In this document: positions 10,208 to 21,794 of the stretch, piece after piece | Position numbering within the stretch: position 1 is the stretch's first letter | Layout: each line of letters starts with the position of its first letter | NCBI GenBank assembly: GCA_024516155.1 | Contig: JAJJXM010000044.1 | Location: 434,001-498,000 of the forward strand | Length of the DNA stretch: 64,000 nucleotides | Direction of reading: 5' to 3' | From: Pyronema omphalodes | Taxonomy: Eukaryota; Ascomycota; Pezizomycetes; Pezizales; Pyronemataceae | Translations under genes and position numbers: made by a program | The notes under the pieces: generated by a model | Database searches by the model: none | What the model was told of the DNA's origin: nothing | What the model saw: the letters and a program-made list of their open reading frames with translations, nothing else

Positions 10208-11543
10208 ACTCATCGACGAAGGGCATTGGCAGCAAATTGTCAACGCTGCCTCCATGACTCAGTTTCCAGACGGGCACGAACCGCTCACGTTCACCAAGCA
10301 GCTCGCGTAATCAATCCTAGACGCCCAAGACCATCCCACGGGCTACATCTTAAACGACCTCGCAGAGACCCCCGGCTCCCGCAACAGCACTCGAGTCTCC
10401 AGCCCTGTCGCCTCTCGCGCTCCGGAAGCCCCCACCCCTGCCCCCATTCCCCCTGTTGTTATTCAGACTGGATCCGTCCAGATTTACCTCAATGGCCCAG
10501 AAACAGTGCCGCGAACCGCCGCACCCCCCACCACAGCTGCAGCCGCAGGCCCCGCCCCCGCTATAATCGCACCAGTCCCAAGACTCCCCCCCCCAGACCC
10601 CGAAATCCTCCTAACCCCGGAGGAACAAGCAGATACGAACGAAATTCATTACTACGAGAAGGAGCTCACCCGCCAGCGTGAACTCATCAACGCGCTACTC
10701 GCCTCCCCTGGCATCCGCGTTACCGGAGATAAAATTTCGGATCCAGCGACCTTCGATGGGTCCAACAGGGAGGACCTCCGCCGTTTTGTCTCCTTACTTC
10801 GTATCAAATTGGTCAGCGACGAATTACGCTTCCCAACCGCCCACAAGCGGATCTCTTATGCCATGGGCCGCCTCCGCGGACGCGCCTTGGATCAGATACT
10901 TACTTATATCAAGGATAATGGCAACCGCTGGGCCCTCAACGACGTCGAGGACGTTATTAAGATCCTGCAACGTACCTTTGGAGACCCGGACGAGCCCGCA
11001 ACGGCTCATTTCAAACTACAAAATCTCCGACAAAACAACCGCGAGTTTTCAGATTACTATGCAGAGTTTTCTCGCCTGGTCGCAGAATTGGGCTGGGATG
11101 AATCCGCTACCATGGATGCTCTGCGGAACGGCCTATCCCTCGAGTTGCACGAAAAGTTGGTCGGCGCCCCTCCCACCGCTACGATGAACGAATTTGTTGA
11201 ACAGTGCCAAAAATTGGACTCCCAATTGAGAGCACTTGAGAATCTCCGCAAGCTGCGTACCAACTGCGGCCAAGTTAAACCCACTACCGCCGCCACTCCC
11301 GCCTCCAGTCGCCCCACCCCCGCTACCCAAGCCACCACCGCCTCCTCCAGCAAGCAAACCCCTGCCCAGGGACCCCGTCAGAAACTGTCGGCACAGGAAC
11401 GCGCAACCCGCCTGTCAGAAGGACGTTGCCTCTACTGCGGTGGCCTCGGCCACATGGCTGCTTCGTGCCCCGCCAAGACGAATGTTAAAGTGGCGAGTGT
11501 GGAATTAGTGGATAGTGAAGAAGAGGTGTCGGGAAAAGACTAA
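10197..11543 (+). pseudogene. Gag of element 3A (one in-frame stop)
   Basis: The frame begins at ATG 10197 (MHVKLIDEGHWQQ). A TAA at 10308-10310 interrupts it in LTFTKQLA-stop-SILDAQDHP, where a CAA glutamine codon would fit. From 10311 it is open to 11543. A proline/alanine-rich linker (10400-10620) precedes a Retrotrans_gag domain (IRVTGDKISDPATFDG ... REFSDYYAEFSRLVAELGWDE). A CCHC knuckle ends it (CLYCGGLGHMAASC). It would form the particle and bind element RNA. It ends at a -1 frameshift site leading to Pol. Confidence 0.82.
11531..11537 (+). promoter_or_regulatory. -1 ribosomal frameshift site GGGAAAA, gag/pol of element 3A
   Basis: In the gag frame the codons are TCG GGA AAA GAC TAA, so G GGA AAA fits the X XXY YYZ rule. 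The pol frame is the -1 frame and is open across this point. The stop follows after one codon. ACCAGC (11544-11549) and GCTGGT (11570-11575) can pair downstream as a stem. The heptamer and frames are visible; frameshifting itself is inferred. Confidence 0.65.
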
Positions 11544-12894
11544 ACCAGCTGCAAGAAGATGGCTCTGCCGCTGGTGGGAAAATTATTGCTGATACATTGT
11601 TATTATCGGGCGCAAGTTTTACTGGAAAGTTAGAATGCAAACACCTTGTTCTCTCTTGCTCCTTGTTTTCCAATAACCGCTCCGTGAAGCCAGTAGCGCT
11701 CGTTGACTGCGGCGCCACTGGCATCGCCTTTGTTGATCGCAATTTCGCCCGCCATCACAAACTTCCTCTAACCCCCCTACCCAGCGCCCGAACGGTCGAA
11801 GTTATCGACGGCCGACCCATATCCTCAGGAAAAATCACACACCTCGCCCAAGTAGAGTGTACCATCAATGGTCACTCGGAAACCCTCCCAATGTTCGTCA
11901 CCAAGTTGGGTCACTACCCGGTGGTGTTGGGCATCCCCTGGTTGAAGAAACACGACGTGACAATAAGCTTCAGTTCCAACACTGTAAGCTTCGACTCACA
12001 ATACTGCCTAAGGAACTGCACCCCATTACCTGTAAGCACAACCGGTGTCGAGGTCCTGGACCCGGGCCCCCCTCCCGCCGCCCACGAGCCCGACACAGAC
12101 CCCATGCCGGAATTGGAAACCCCGGTCCCCCACCCTCCAGATCAACCTCCAATAGCAATCTCAAGTCTAACCATCTCCGACTTCAAAGAGATGGTAGAAG
12201 GTGAACACCTGACAGTCTTCTCGCTGTCGCTGGACGAAATCACCGTCGCCTTGGAGGACAGACCCCCCCTCACGGATGAGGAACTAAAAGACATGATCCC
12301 CGAAGAGTACCATGATCACCTCGACTTGTTCAAGGAAGTCAACGCAAAGGAACTCCCCCCACACCGACCCTACGACCACAAGATCCCATTGAAAGAGGGA
12401 TTCGTTCCCCCCTTTGGCCCTCTATACTCGTTATTATGCAACGAGTTACAGACACTAAAAGCATGGTTAGACGAAAATTTGGAAAAAGGCTTTATACAAC
12501 GCTCCAAATCATCAGCCGCCTCGCCGATATTATTCGTGAAGAAATCAGACAGATCCTTACGCCTATGCGTACATTACCGAAGATTGAATGAAGGGACCGA
12601 AAAGAATCGGTACCCGCTACCATTGATACAGGAAACGATGATGAATCTTTCCAAAGCCCAGTATTTTACAACTCTTGACGTCCGCAGCGCCTATAACCTT
12701 ATTAGAATGCCAGAAGGCGAAGAATGGAAAACGGCCTTCCGCACAAGGTACGGCCTCTTCGAGTCAAAAGTGATGCCCTTTGGGCTCACTAACGCGCCTG
12801 CCGATTTCCAGGCGTTCATAAACGATGTCCTGAGACCATACCTGGACCAGTTTTGTACAGCATACCTGGACGATATCCTGGTATTCTCTGAAAC
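11540..12894 (+). CDS. Pol of element 3A, first part: protease and RT N-half
   Basis: In the -1 frame relative to gag, this part encodes an aspartic protease (ALVDCGATGIAF, then LGHYPVVLGIPWLKKHD), the linker LPPHRPYDHKIPL and the RT palm. RT shows TTLDVRSAYNLIR (motif A), [13 protein letters not shown] and YLDD (motif C, TAYLDDILVFSE). VDYR of the family is VHYR here (LCVHYRRLN), a likely decay mutation. The frame is cut at SET by element 2A and resumes in phase at 21800. Duplicated GAAAC bases mark the insertion. Confidence 0.88.
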
Positions 12895-14254
12895 TGTGAA
12901 CCTGGGTATTGAGACTTTCAATACAGAGGGTTGTCCGATCAGTTAACGCTTCGTTCGCAAGATAGATAACTAATAGATTTTTCCCAAGAGCTAGGAAGTT
13001 CAACTAATCGATCACAGGCCGAATAAACTTAAGGGTCTCTTTCGAGGTATATGGTGTAGATAGGATATGTCGTAACAAGAGATCAGGTTGCTGATGCTGG
13101 AGGAGACGGTGGGAAGACTTAGGGTCTTTTTATAGACTTTCGTCTACAAGTTCGCCCAGACTTCCCAAGGGAACCAACTTCCAAACTAAGCCTAGGAGAT
13201 AAGACGTGAGTCAATTCTTTGACAAATCTGCTGATGGCTCGCATCATGCTGCATGCGCAATTATATTAATTGCTCACTTGCATGATGACCTTCGTGTCAG
13301 ATTAATCCTTGACATTCATTGCCGTGCTACCACACCTTCCAATCAGATATTGGGGTTAAGCGCCTAGTGGAGGGTGACTCCACTTGAGCGCATAATGCAG
13401 TGACTCCTCTGATGATGACATGTGAGTCATATATCTTATGAGTCGTCTTGATCATAGATCTCCCTAGAGAATCTCGATTGCGAGTGAAGGAATCTGACAT
13501 CATAAGGCAGACTATGCCTTACCGGAGCGCACTGCCCCGTCACATTCCTGTGTGATGTCATAACAGCCCCACCTGCGCGCACTTGCGCGCAGCCACACCC
13601 TGGTGTGTACGCAAACGCCGTCTTATCTTGCAGTTGGTAGTCATTGGCCTAAGGTCGCGTCATATCAGTTCCATCCAACAGTTTCCCTGAGTGGTGTTCC
13701 TTGCTGCAGGACCTCGTCTGATGCTAACGCAATCTTGACCCTTGTCCTGAGCTCCACTCCTGTTGGCTGACTAGACTCTGCCTTGTTCCTTGGCCGACTA
13801 TCCGCACAACTCAGACCTCGGATGATCCTATTCGTCTGCCTTGCACTGTCCTGAGAATTCCCTTCTCTTGCAAGCCCTCTGGTAGCCGTGCTTGGTGAAA
13901 CACAACCTCAAGTATAAGGAGGTGTCCTTTCGCCGTCGTCTTCTGTCTCCATCAGCGTCGTCTGTAGTTTTCTCATGGGTAAGTCGACACCCATGAGGTA
14001 AGTTGTTCCTCGTTCCCATCCATCTGTGATCCTCCCAAACTGACAGTGAATAACAGGTAGCGACGCCTCGGGCCGGGATCCCCGTGAGGTCCTTTCGGAA
14101 AGTCACGAATCACGTGACGTGGCTAGCCGGAGCTCCTCAGGGGGTTCCGGCCCGGGATACTAACCTTATTATTCATTCTCCTGTCGAGTTTGCCATGTTC
14201 TCTAAATGTTATACATGTTACCTATTCTATACTCACACAATATAGGGTGTGACA
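12895..14254 (-). repeat. 3' LTR of element 2A
   Basis: On the minus strand it reads TGTCACACCC ... CAGGTTCACA. It has the same length (1360 bp) as the other LTR of 2A. A polypurine tract (minus GGGGGGAGGTCG, about 14255-14266) lies beside it. It carries the 20 bp palindrome CTGCGCGCAAGTGCGCGCAG near 13572-13591, shared by all family-2 LTRs. Confidence 0.94.
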
Positions 14255-14425
14255 CGACCTCCCCCCTGTTCAAGCTTCGTCCCGAAGCAAGTACCTTATC
14301 ATTCTGTGATCGCACCTCGCCGTAGCCAAGTGACTTAGTGATCATATATGGATGTAGTCCTCCAGCCCCTACATCCTACTACCAACTCGACCTAATGAAA
14401 ACCTCGTGGGGAAAAACATTAAGCC
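14255..14425 (-). promoter_or_regulatory. 3' non-coding region and polypurine tract of element 2A
   Basis: This non-coding stretch lies between the pol stop and the 3' LTR. Only the polypurine tract next to the LTR is recognisable. The matching region of element 2B is 49113-49283. Confidence 0.75.
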
Positions 14426-17400
14426 TTAATCCTTGAGTCGGTAGTCCCTCGGAGAATCAGGGTACTTGAGATGAAACTCTCGTAACTTCTCCTGACCTCC
14501 TACTGAAAAGTTGTCGAATGGTTCTGCCGTCCAATCTTTTTTGTTGGGCCAACCTAGCCATTTAACAAGGTATAAGATTCGATTGCCTGATTTGTAGCTG
14601 CTCATTACTTCATCGATATCGTATTCCTCGCTTCCCTCAACGTCGTCTGCTTCCCGTAAAATTTTGTTTGTATCAGGTGGAGCCCGAGTTCCTGCTCTAA
14701 AGGGCTCAAGTAGTGAGGTATGGAAGACATTGTGTATCTTCCATTTTCGTGGGAGCGTAAGTCGTACTGCTGTTGGGGAGATGACTTTTTCGACTTGGAA
14801 GGGACCATGTAGTTTATGGTCTAACTTCCTCGATGGGCGTCTGGTTTGTATGTTGCGTCCATCTAACATAACCAAGTCTCCTACTTGGTATTCTGGTGCC
14901 TCCTGTCGTTTCTGGTCTGCATAATGTTTCATTCTTTCTTGTGTTTTTTGAAGGGCTAACTTGGCTCCTTCATGAATCGTATGCATCCAGTGGGCGTAGG
15001 CTTTGCTGGCTGGGTTGCGCACAGCAGTTGCCGGAGGGTTGCTCGTATTTGGGTAGAACCCATAGTTAGCGTAAAAGGGTGAAAGTCCAGTTGCGCTGGT
15101 GACTGAGTTGTTGTATGCGAACTCAGCCATGGGTAGGAGATCAGCCCAGTCGTCCATTTCGTGATTAACAAAAGAGCCGAGGTAGGCTTCGATTGTTTGA
15201 TTAAGCCGTTCCGTTTGTCCGTCTGTTTGTGGGTGGAAGGCTGTTGACATTCTTGGTTTGATTCCTAACGTTCCAAGAAATGCTTTCCAGGTGGTGCTTG
15301 TGAACCTGGAGTCTCGATCCGACACTATATCCTTGGGTAAGCCATGCAACTTCCATATTTCCTTTGCGAAGATCCTAACAAGGTCTGCAGTTGTCTTGCC
15401 GTCTTTCTGTAAAGGAATGAAGTGCGCCATTTTAGTAAATCGATCAACTATAACCCATAGTTGATCACACCCATTTGATTCCGGAAGGTCGGTAATAAAA
15501 TCCATAGCAATAGACTGCCATGGGGCATATGTTAACTCCAAAGGTTGCAACATCCCATACTTAAGGTGCCTAGCCGTCTTGTCCTTCTGACATTTCAAAC
15601 AGCTTTGTATATATTCAATTATTTGTTCATCCATCTTTGGCCACCAAAAGTTTCTTCTTATTAATTCAATGGTCTTATCCTGACCAAAGTGTCCTGCAAT
15701 CTTCGAGTCGTGTTCTGATTCCAGTACCATGTTGACTAAATCCTTTGGCACCCATAACTTCTCTTTCCGATAGATTATGCCATCTTCTATCGTTAGTGGA
15801 TCTTTTATTTTGTTTGCTGCTTTTTTATAATTTTCGTCCAGTTCTCCAGCCTCTTTAACCATCTTTAAAAATTCTCCAGACCATGTAACAGAAGGAATAG
15901 AATTAAGCCGAGCTGAGGAAACAATGAATGACGTTCCTTCTCCTCCACTGCTGATTGCTGATATTGAAGCAAAATGTTCTTTGTGAAGGATAGTCGTAAT
16001 CGGCTGATCCTCACCTCCCCCCTTTTCAGGGCGGAACTCCGGACGCCTTGACAAAGCATCTGGCTTCCCATTCTTATTCCCAGGTCTGTAAAAAATCTTA
16101 AAGTCGATACCAGCAAGTTCTTGAGCCCACCTTGCTTGGCGACGATTGAGTACTTTAGTTGTGGTGAAGTACTCCAAATTTTGATGGTCGCTGAATACCT
16201 GAACTGTGTGCATTGCTCCCTCCAAGTATCTTCTCCATATTTTGAACGAATCCACAATAGCCAAAAGCTCTTTATCGTGGATTTCGTAGTTGATTTCTGC
16301 CGGAGTAAATTTCCTGGAGTGAAAAGCAATAGGGTGCAGCTTTCCGTCCTCTCCTTTCTGAGAAAGGACTGCGCCTAAGGCAAAGTCAGAAGCGTCAGTT
16401 TCAACAATGCAAACCTTTTTAGGATCAAAATGACCCAATATTGGCGCCTTGGTAAACCTCTGCTTTAACTCATCAAATGCCAAATCCATGGCAACAGTCC
16501 ATTCCCACTTCTTTGGATCGCCCTTGGTAGATTCAGTAAGAGGACGACAAATTCTTGAGAAGTCCTTTATGAATCGGCAATAGAAGTTTGCAAATCCAAG
16601 AAAGCCTTGTGTCTCTTTCAGGGATCTAGGAGGTTCCCAAACCAGGACGGTTTCCACTTTATCCTTTGCCATCTCAATTCCCTTTTCGCTTATAATATAC
16701 CCCAAAAATTCCACTTGGTTTGTCCCCCAAACACATTTTTCCGGAGATATTACCAGCCCATTTTCTTCCAGTCTTTTTAAGACTTCCTTAACCAATTTAT
16801 CATGTTCCTCCTCCGTTTCCGCGTAAATCAGAACATCATCAATATAAGCAATTACTCCCTGGTCCAACATATCCCTAAAGATATGATTCATCATATCTTG
16901 GAATGTGGCCGGTGCATTGCTTAATCCAAAGGGCATAACCAAAAATTCATAAAGCCCATACCTGCATCTGAAGGCAGTTTTCCACTCATCGCCTTCTTTG
17001 ATCCTGATTAAATGATAGCCGTTCTTCAAATCCATTTTCGTGAAGAACTTGGCTCCTCTTACTCTGTCTTGTAATTCAGACATACGAGGGAGGGGGTAGC
17101 GATTTGCAATTGTTATTTTATTGATCCCCCTATAGTCAACACAAAGCCTTAACCCTCGCCCATGGGGTTTTGGCACAAAGAGAATTGGTGCTGCGGCAGG
17201 AGATTTCGATGGTCGAATCTTGCCTGTCCTCAGCATTTCCTTCAACCATTCTCTCAACATCTCCAGCTCAACTTCATTGAGCGCCTAGACTGGACCCCAA
17301 GGAGGAGTTTCCCCTTCCTTCAAATCTATGGCGTGGTCGTAGGGTTTGTGTTCAGGAAGCTTGTCTGCTGCTTCCTTTGTCATGATGTTAATCCACTTAC

Positions 17401-18121
17401 GGAATTTCTCAGGGACTTGTTGAAGTGCCTCTGATGATTCTTCCTTCGTGGCAACAGCTGAAATATGGCCTATTACTGAGGCCTCAGGATGGTCGAGTAC
17501 GCGGCGGTCGACCTTGAGTGAAAATGTACTGGCCTGAGCCTTAGTACAATGTTCGATGCAACGTGTAGTTGTGAAGGAGATGTTATTGCTGTCTCCCCAC
17601 ATGTTGCAAGGTTGATGTTTGGCCATCCACCAATAAGGGAGGATGACATCACAGTCGCTATCAAGAGGGGCGACTTCGAAGGATTCTGCTGCAAAGTGCT
17701 GTTTGTGTTGCAGCATAAAAGGGACTGTAAAGAATTCTCCTGCACCGGCAACTATTTCATTGTTGAAGTTGCGGATTTGAAGAGGCTTGTCTCTCTTCAC
17801 AGTTGGTAGGTTGTAGTTATGGACAAATCCTTTGTCCAATAATGCTGAGGTGGAGCCTGTATCTAATAGGACTCGCACCGTTCTGAATTTGTTTTTTTAA
17901 CCAATTCAACACCATGTTGATTATTGGCCTTTGTCCATGATGGGGTGGAACCACAGCTTTCTTTGTTATTCCCTTGGAAGAGGTTCCATTGTCCGTTCGT
18001 CGATTTTTCGTCTTGATCGACCCCAAGTTGTCTGATGATTTTCTTTTTGTTCCACAACATATAATATTTCCTGCGTCAGATGTACATTCTCCCTCTTCAG
18101 GTGACGCAACCCTGGAGGACA
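14426..18121 (-). pseudogene. Pol of element 2A (protease, RT, RNase H, integrase, chromodomain), disrupted
   Basis: Pol enters in the -1 frame at 18125-18131. A 1 nt gain in an A run near 17894-17902 shifts the frame just before the protease (LLDTGSTSALLD). TAG at 17285-17287 replaces the tyrosine of the WGPVYALNE motif. From there 944 residues are open: RT (TKMDLKNGYHLIR, YIDD in AYIDDVLIYAE), RNase H ([25 protein letters not shown]), HHCC zinc (EHDSKIAGHFG ... CLKC), integrase core (MDFITDLPES, SDRDSRF, DGQTERLN) and a C-terminal chromodomain (EEYDIDEVMSSYKS, YLVKWLGWP). Comparison with 2B defines the lesions. Confidence 0.9.
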
Positions 18122-20314
18122 TTAAAAATCCGACTCCTCATCATTTTGCTCAATCGCCCAAATCCTAGGCTGAGCATCTTCCATTATCTCATCGTCGTCA
18201 TCCTGCCGCACTGCTGCGGTCTTTGTCTTTTTATTTTCTTTGGGCTTCTCCTGCCCTTTGTTTCCTTCATCATCATCGTCTCTCTTCCTCTTGCCAGAGG
18301 AAGCAACCTTTCCTTCGCCAGAGAGCTCTGTTCACCCAACTGTCTTCTTTGCATAACAATCGAACATTTTATGTCCAGATCTTCCGCACCTCGAACAGTC
18401 AGCTTTATCCTTCTTATGCTTATCAATTTCGCTCTGAGGGACATTCTGCAGAGCTTCCCTCCCTGACGCAAAAATAGACTTCTTGTCCTTTTTTCCAGAA
18501 AAAACCTTTTTCTCCTTTTTATCCTTGAACTTATCCTTGTGCTGCACCTCCTTAGGGCGCACAGTTTCCTTTTGTTTTCCCTTGTCCTTATGGCGGTCCT
18601 CTCGTACCTCCAAAGACTTCTTTTTATGACCCTTTAATTCCTCATCCAAATTTTCAACAACGTGAGCAGCTTCCTTCACTGCATCAATCATTGCTTCATC
18701 GTCAGTTGGGATTCCCCCAACTCTCTGATATACCATCTTCTTAATGGCCGGTGTCATGGCCTCCCAAATCACATTCCTATACATAGGACCAATTGCTCCC
18801 ACACGCATATTAAGGTCCTCCAACTTGGTGATATAGTCATCGATGTCTCCCTCATACTGGAGCTCCGTTATCCTTTTAACGTCCTTCTGGGCCTCTCGCT
18901 TATCCTCAAATCTTGTTTCAATTGAACTTGAGAAAGCTTGCCATGTATCCTTAAGTCCTTGTCTCTGAATGGACTTTCGCCGTTCCTGGTGCCAACTTAA
19001 CGCCTTGTGCGTAAGTAAGCTTCCAACCCATTTAAATTGATCGTCCTCATCCGGAAAGGCCTTGGCGTATGTTGCGATGTAATCTTGAACAGACATCCAC
19101 CAAGCCCTAAACAAATTTTTATCCTTTCCAGAAAAATATTGAGGAGCCTTCATTTCTGGCATTTTGGGTCTCCTCGGCTCGTTGACTCCAGATTGCTGCA
19201 ATTTATTAACAAGTGATTCTAAGAACGCCTCGGTGGCATTCTTTGCCTCAGGCTTCTTTTGTTGAGCCTTTTGTTTGCGCTCCTGGCGCTTCCTTTCCAA
19301 CGCTTTTCTGATGTATGAGTCATCTGAGTCCTCGCCGTCCGAAGGATCAGATGGGGGTGGTGGTGGTGGCGGTAGTCCTCCTCCTGGGGGCTTACTTCCT
19401 CTTCCACCATTTCTTCCAACATTTTCGGGAGATCCATCTACCGATGGGGGTAAGGGGACCTCTGGTGCCCTGCCAAGTGAGGGAGGTCTGGGAGTCATTT
19501 CTTCATGCATAGCCTCAGTTAGGGACTTAGCATCGAAGTGCTCCTTCTTCTGGATCTTTGACATAACAAGGCCAATAACCTTGTTTACCAACTCCAATTT
19601 TTCCTCCTCTCTCTGTTCCTCATAATCCAGCAGGCGTTGCTGGTGCACCTCTTCAGCTCTAGAAAGAGCTGCAATCCGCCTATCCCTCTGTTCATCATTT
19701 TGCTCCCGAATTGCATCTTGTGTATTTTTAAAGCAGGCCCATTCCTCGATTTCCTTGTTGATTTGTAGTTGCCTCTGGGCAAAGGCTTCGAGGATGGCAT
19801 TCGTTGTCTGAATGCCATGGTTGAGTCTTTCCGCAGCCGCTTGATTGGCTGCCTCTTTTGTTTTGGTGTCTGTGGCAAGTTCGCCGATTGTCCTCCAAAC
19901 TTGGCCGGCAAAGTCGTTGCTGGCCTGAACGAGTCTGGTAACGGTTTGAAGGTTGACCTCCTGGTCAAGGTTCCCCTTCTTTGCTAGGATGTCGTAAGCT
20001 TTTTGCATCCCCTGGGCCATCTCCTGATAGAGTCCCTTCATCCGTTGCAATTCTTCGTTCATTGCAGCCCCTGTTCCAGCTGCTTCCATCAATCTCTTAA
20101 TGTCCTCCTCGGTCGAAGTCATCCTTTCCATCATCAAAATAACCCACTGTGGCACATCGCCTAGGTGAAGGGTGGTTCCATGTTGAACTCTTGGTTGTCC
20201 CACAGAGGTGACTTCCTCCCAGGAACGAGGACGGGTGATGCTGAGAGAATCAGCCATAGGCGCATCAAGTCCATCGTCGTGGGCAGCACCCCCGGTGAGT
20301 CTGCGTGAGGCCAT
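18122..20314 (-). pseudogene. Gag of element 2A, nonsense-truncated
   Basis: The start is ATG at 20314 (MASRRLTGGAAHDDG), identical in context to 2B. A coiled-coil-like region (about residues 60-250) is followed by a proline-rich hinge (PPPPPPSDPSDGEDSDD), the Gag core (KMPEMKAPQYFSGKDKNLF ... RAWWMSVQDY), a lysine-rich stretch and a CCHC knuckle (CSRCGRSGHKMFDCYAKK). A TGA at 18332-18334, where 2B has GGA, removes the acidic C-terminus. The frame continues to a natural TAA at 18122-18124. Confidence 0.88.
18125..18131 (-). promoter_or_regulatory. -1 frameshift site GGATTTT, element 2A
   Basis: Gag reads TCG GAT TTT TAA on the minus strand, and pol is open in the -1 frame from here. The same TCGGATTTTTAA occurs at the gag end of 2B and 2C. 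Confidence 0.6.
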
Positions 20315-20420
20315 TGTAGATTGAAGTTTTCGTTTGTAGTTTTTTGAGGAGTGTTGGTGTTTCTTGCCCTAGAAGAGGGTCTTCCGTATTCGTGTCGAAA
20401 AGTAAACTTAGTAGCTTGAG

Positions 20421-20434
20421 CCTTAAGTTTATAG
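20421..20434 (-). promoter_or_regulatory. Self-priming primer-binding site of element 2A
   Basis: Directly after the 5' LTR, on the minus strand, is CTATAAACTTAAGG. Its last 12 bases are complementary to CCTTAAGTTTAT inside the LTR (20563-20574), downstream of the TATA box. This is the arrangement of Tf1/sushi-type self-priming elements. No tRNA 3' end match is evident. Confidence 0.6.
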
Positions 20435-21794
20435 TGTGAACCTGGGTATTGAGACTTTCAATACAGAGGGTTGTCCGATCAGTTAACGCTTCGTTCGCAA
20501 GATAGATAACTAATAGATTTTTCCCAAGAGCTGGGAAGTTCAACTAATCAATCACAGGCCGAATAAACTTAAGGGTCTCTTTCGAGGTATATGGTGTAGA
20601 TAGGATATGTCGTAACAAGAGATCAGGTTGCTGATGCTGGAGGAGACGGTAGGAAGACTTAGGGTCTTTTTATAGACTTTCGTCTACAAGTTCGCCCAGA
20701 CTTCCCAAGGGAACCAACTTCCAAACTAAGCCTAGGAGATAAGACGTGAGTCAATTCTTTGACAAATCTGCTGATGGCTCGCATCATGCTGCATGCGCAA
20801 TTATATTAATTGCTCACTTGCATGATGACCTTCGTGTCAGATTAATCCTTGACATTCCTTGCCGTGCTACCACACCTTCCAATCAGATATTGGGGTTAAG
20901 CGCCTAGTGGAGGGTGACTCCACTTGAGCGCATAATGCAGTGACTCCTCTGATGATGACATGTGAGTCATATATCTTATGAGTCGTCTTGATCATAGATC
21001 TCCCTAGAGAATCTCGATTGCGAGTGAAGGAATCTGACATCATAAGGCAGACTATGCCTTACCGGAGCGCACTGCCCCGTCACATTCCTGTGTGATGTCA
21101 TAACAGCCCCACCTGCGCGCACTTGCGCGCAGCCACACCCTGGTGTGTACGCAAACGCCGTCTTATCTTGCAGTTGGTAGTCATTGGCCTAAGGTCGCGT
21201 CATATCAGTTCCATCCAACAGTTTCCCTGAGTGGTGTTCCTTGCTGCAGGACGTCGTCTCATGCTAACGCAATCTTGACCCTTGTCCTGAGCTCCACTCC
21301 TGTTGGCTGACTAGACTCTGCCTTGTTCCTTGGCCGACTATCCGCCCAACTCAGACCTCGGATGATCCTATTCGTCTGCCTTGCACTGTCCTGAGAATTC
21401 CCTTCTCTTGCAAGCCCTCTGGTAGCCGTGCTTGGTGGAACACAACCTCAAGTATAAGGAGGTGTCCTTTCGCCGTCGTCTTCTGTCTCCATCACCGTCG
21501 TCTGTAGTTTTCTCATGGGTAAGTCGACACCCATGAGGTAAGTTGTTCCTCGTTCCCATCCATCTGTGATCCTCCCAAACTGACAGTGAATAACAGGTAG
21601 CGACGCCTCGGGCCGGGATCCCCGTGAGGTCCTTTCGGAAAGTCACGAATCACGTGACGTGGCTAGCCGGAGCTCCTCAGGGGGTTCCGGCCCGGGATAC
21701 TAACCTTATTATTCATTCTCCTGTCGAGTTTGCCATGTTCTCTAAATGTTATACATGTTACCTATTCTATACTCACACAATATAGGGTGTGACA
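20435..21794 (-). repeat. 5' LTR of element 2A
   Basis: 1360 bp, TGTCACACCC...GGTTCACA on the minus strand. On that strand the TATA box (TATAAAAAGACC, near 20664-20675) lies about 90 bases upstream of the predicted RNA start. It carries the CTGCGCGCAAGTGCGCGCAG palindrome near 21112-21131. Confidence 0.94.

Larger units (their letters stand above)
12895..21794 (-). mobile_element. Ty3/Gypsy chromodomain element 2A, complete but broken
   Basis: Two 1360 bp LTRs (12895-14254 and 20435-21794) flank gag and pol on the minus strand. The target duplication GAAAC is at 12890-12894 and 21795-21799. It lies in the RT gene of element 3A. The LTRs differ at about nine positions by eye. It belongs to the same family as 2B and 2C. 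Three coding lesions (TGA in gag, a 1 nt gain in an A run, TAG in pol) show it is not autonomous. Confidence 0.95.
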
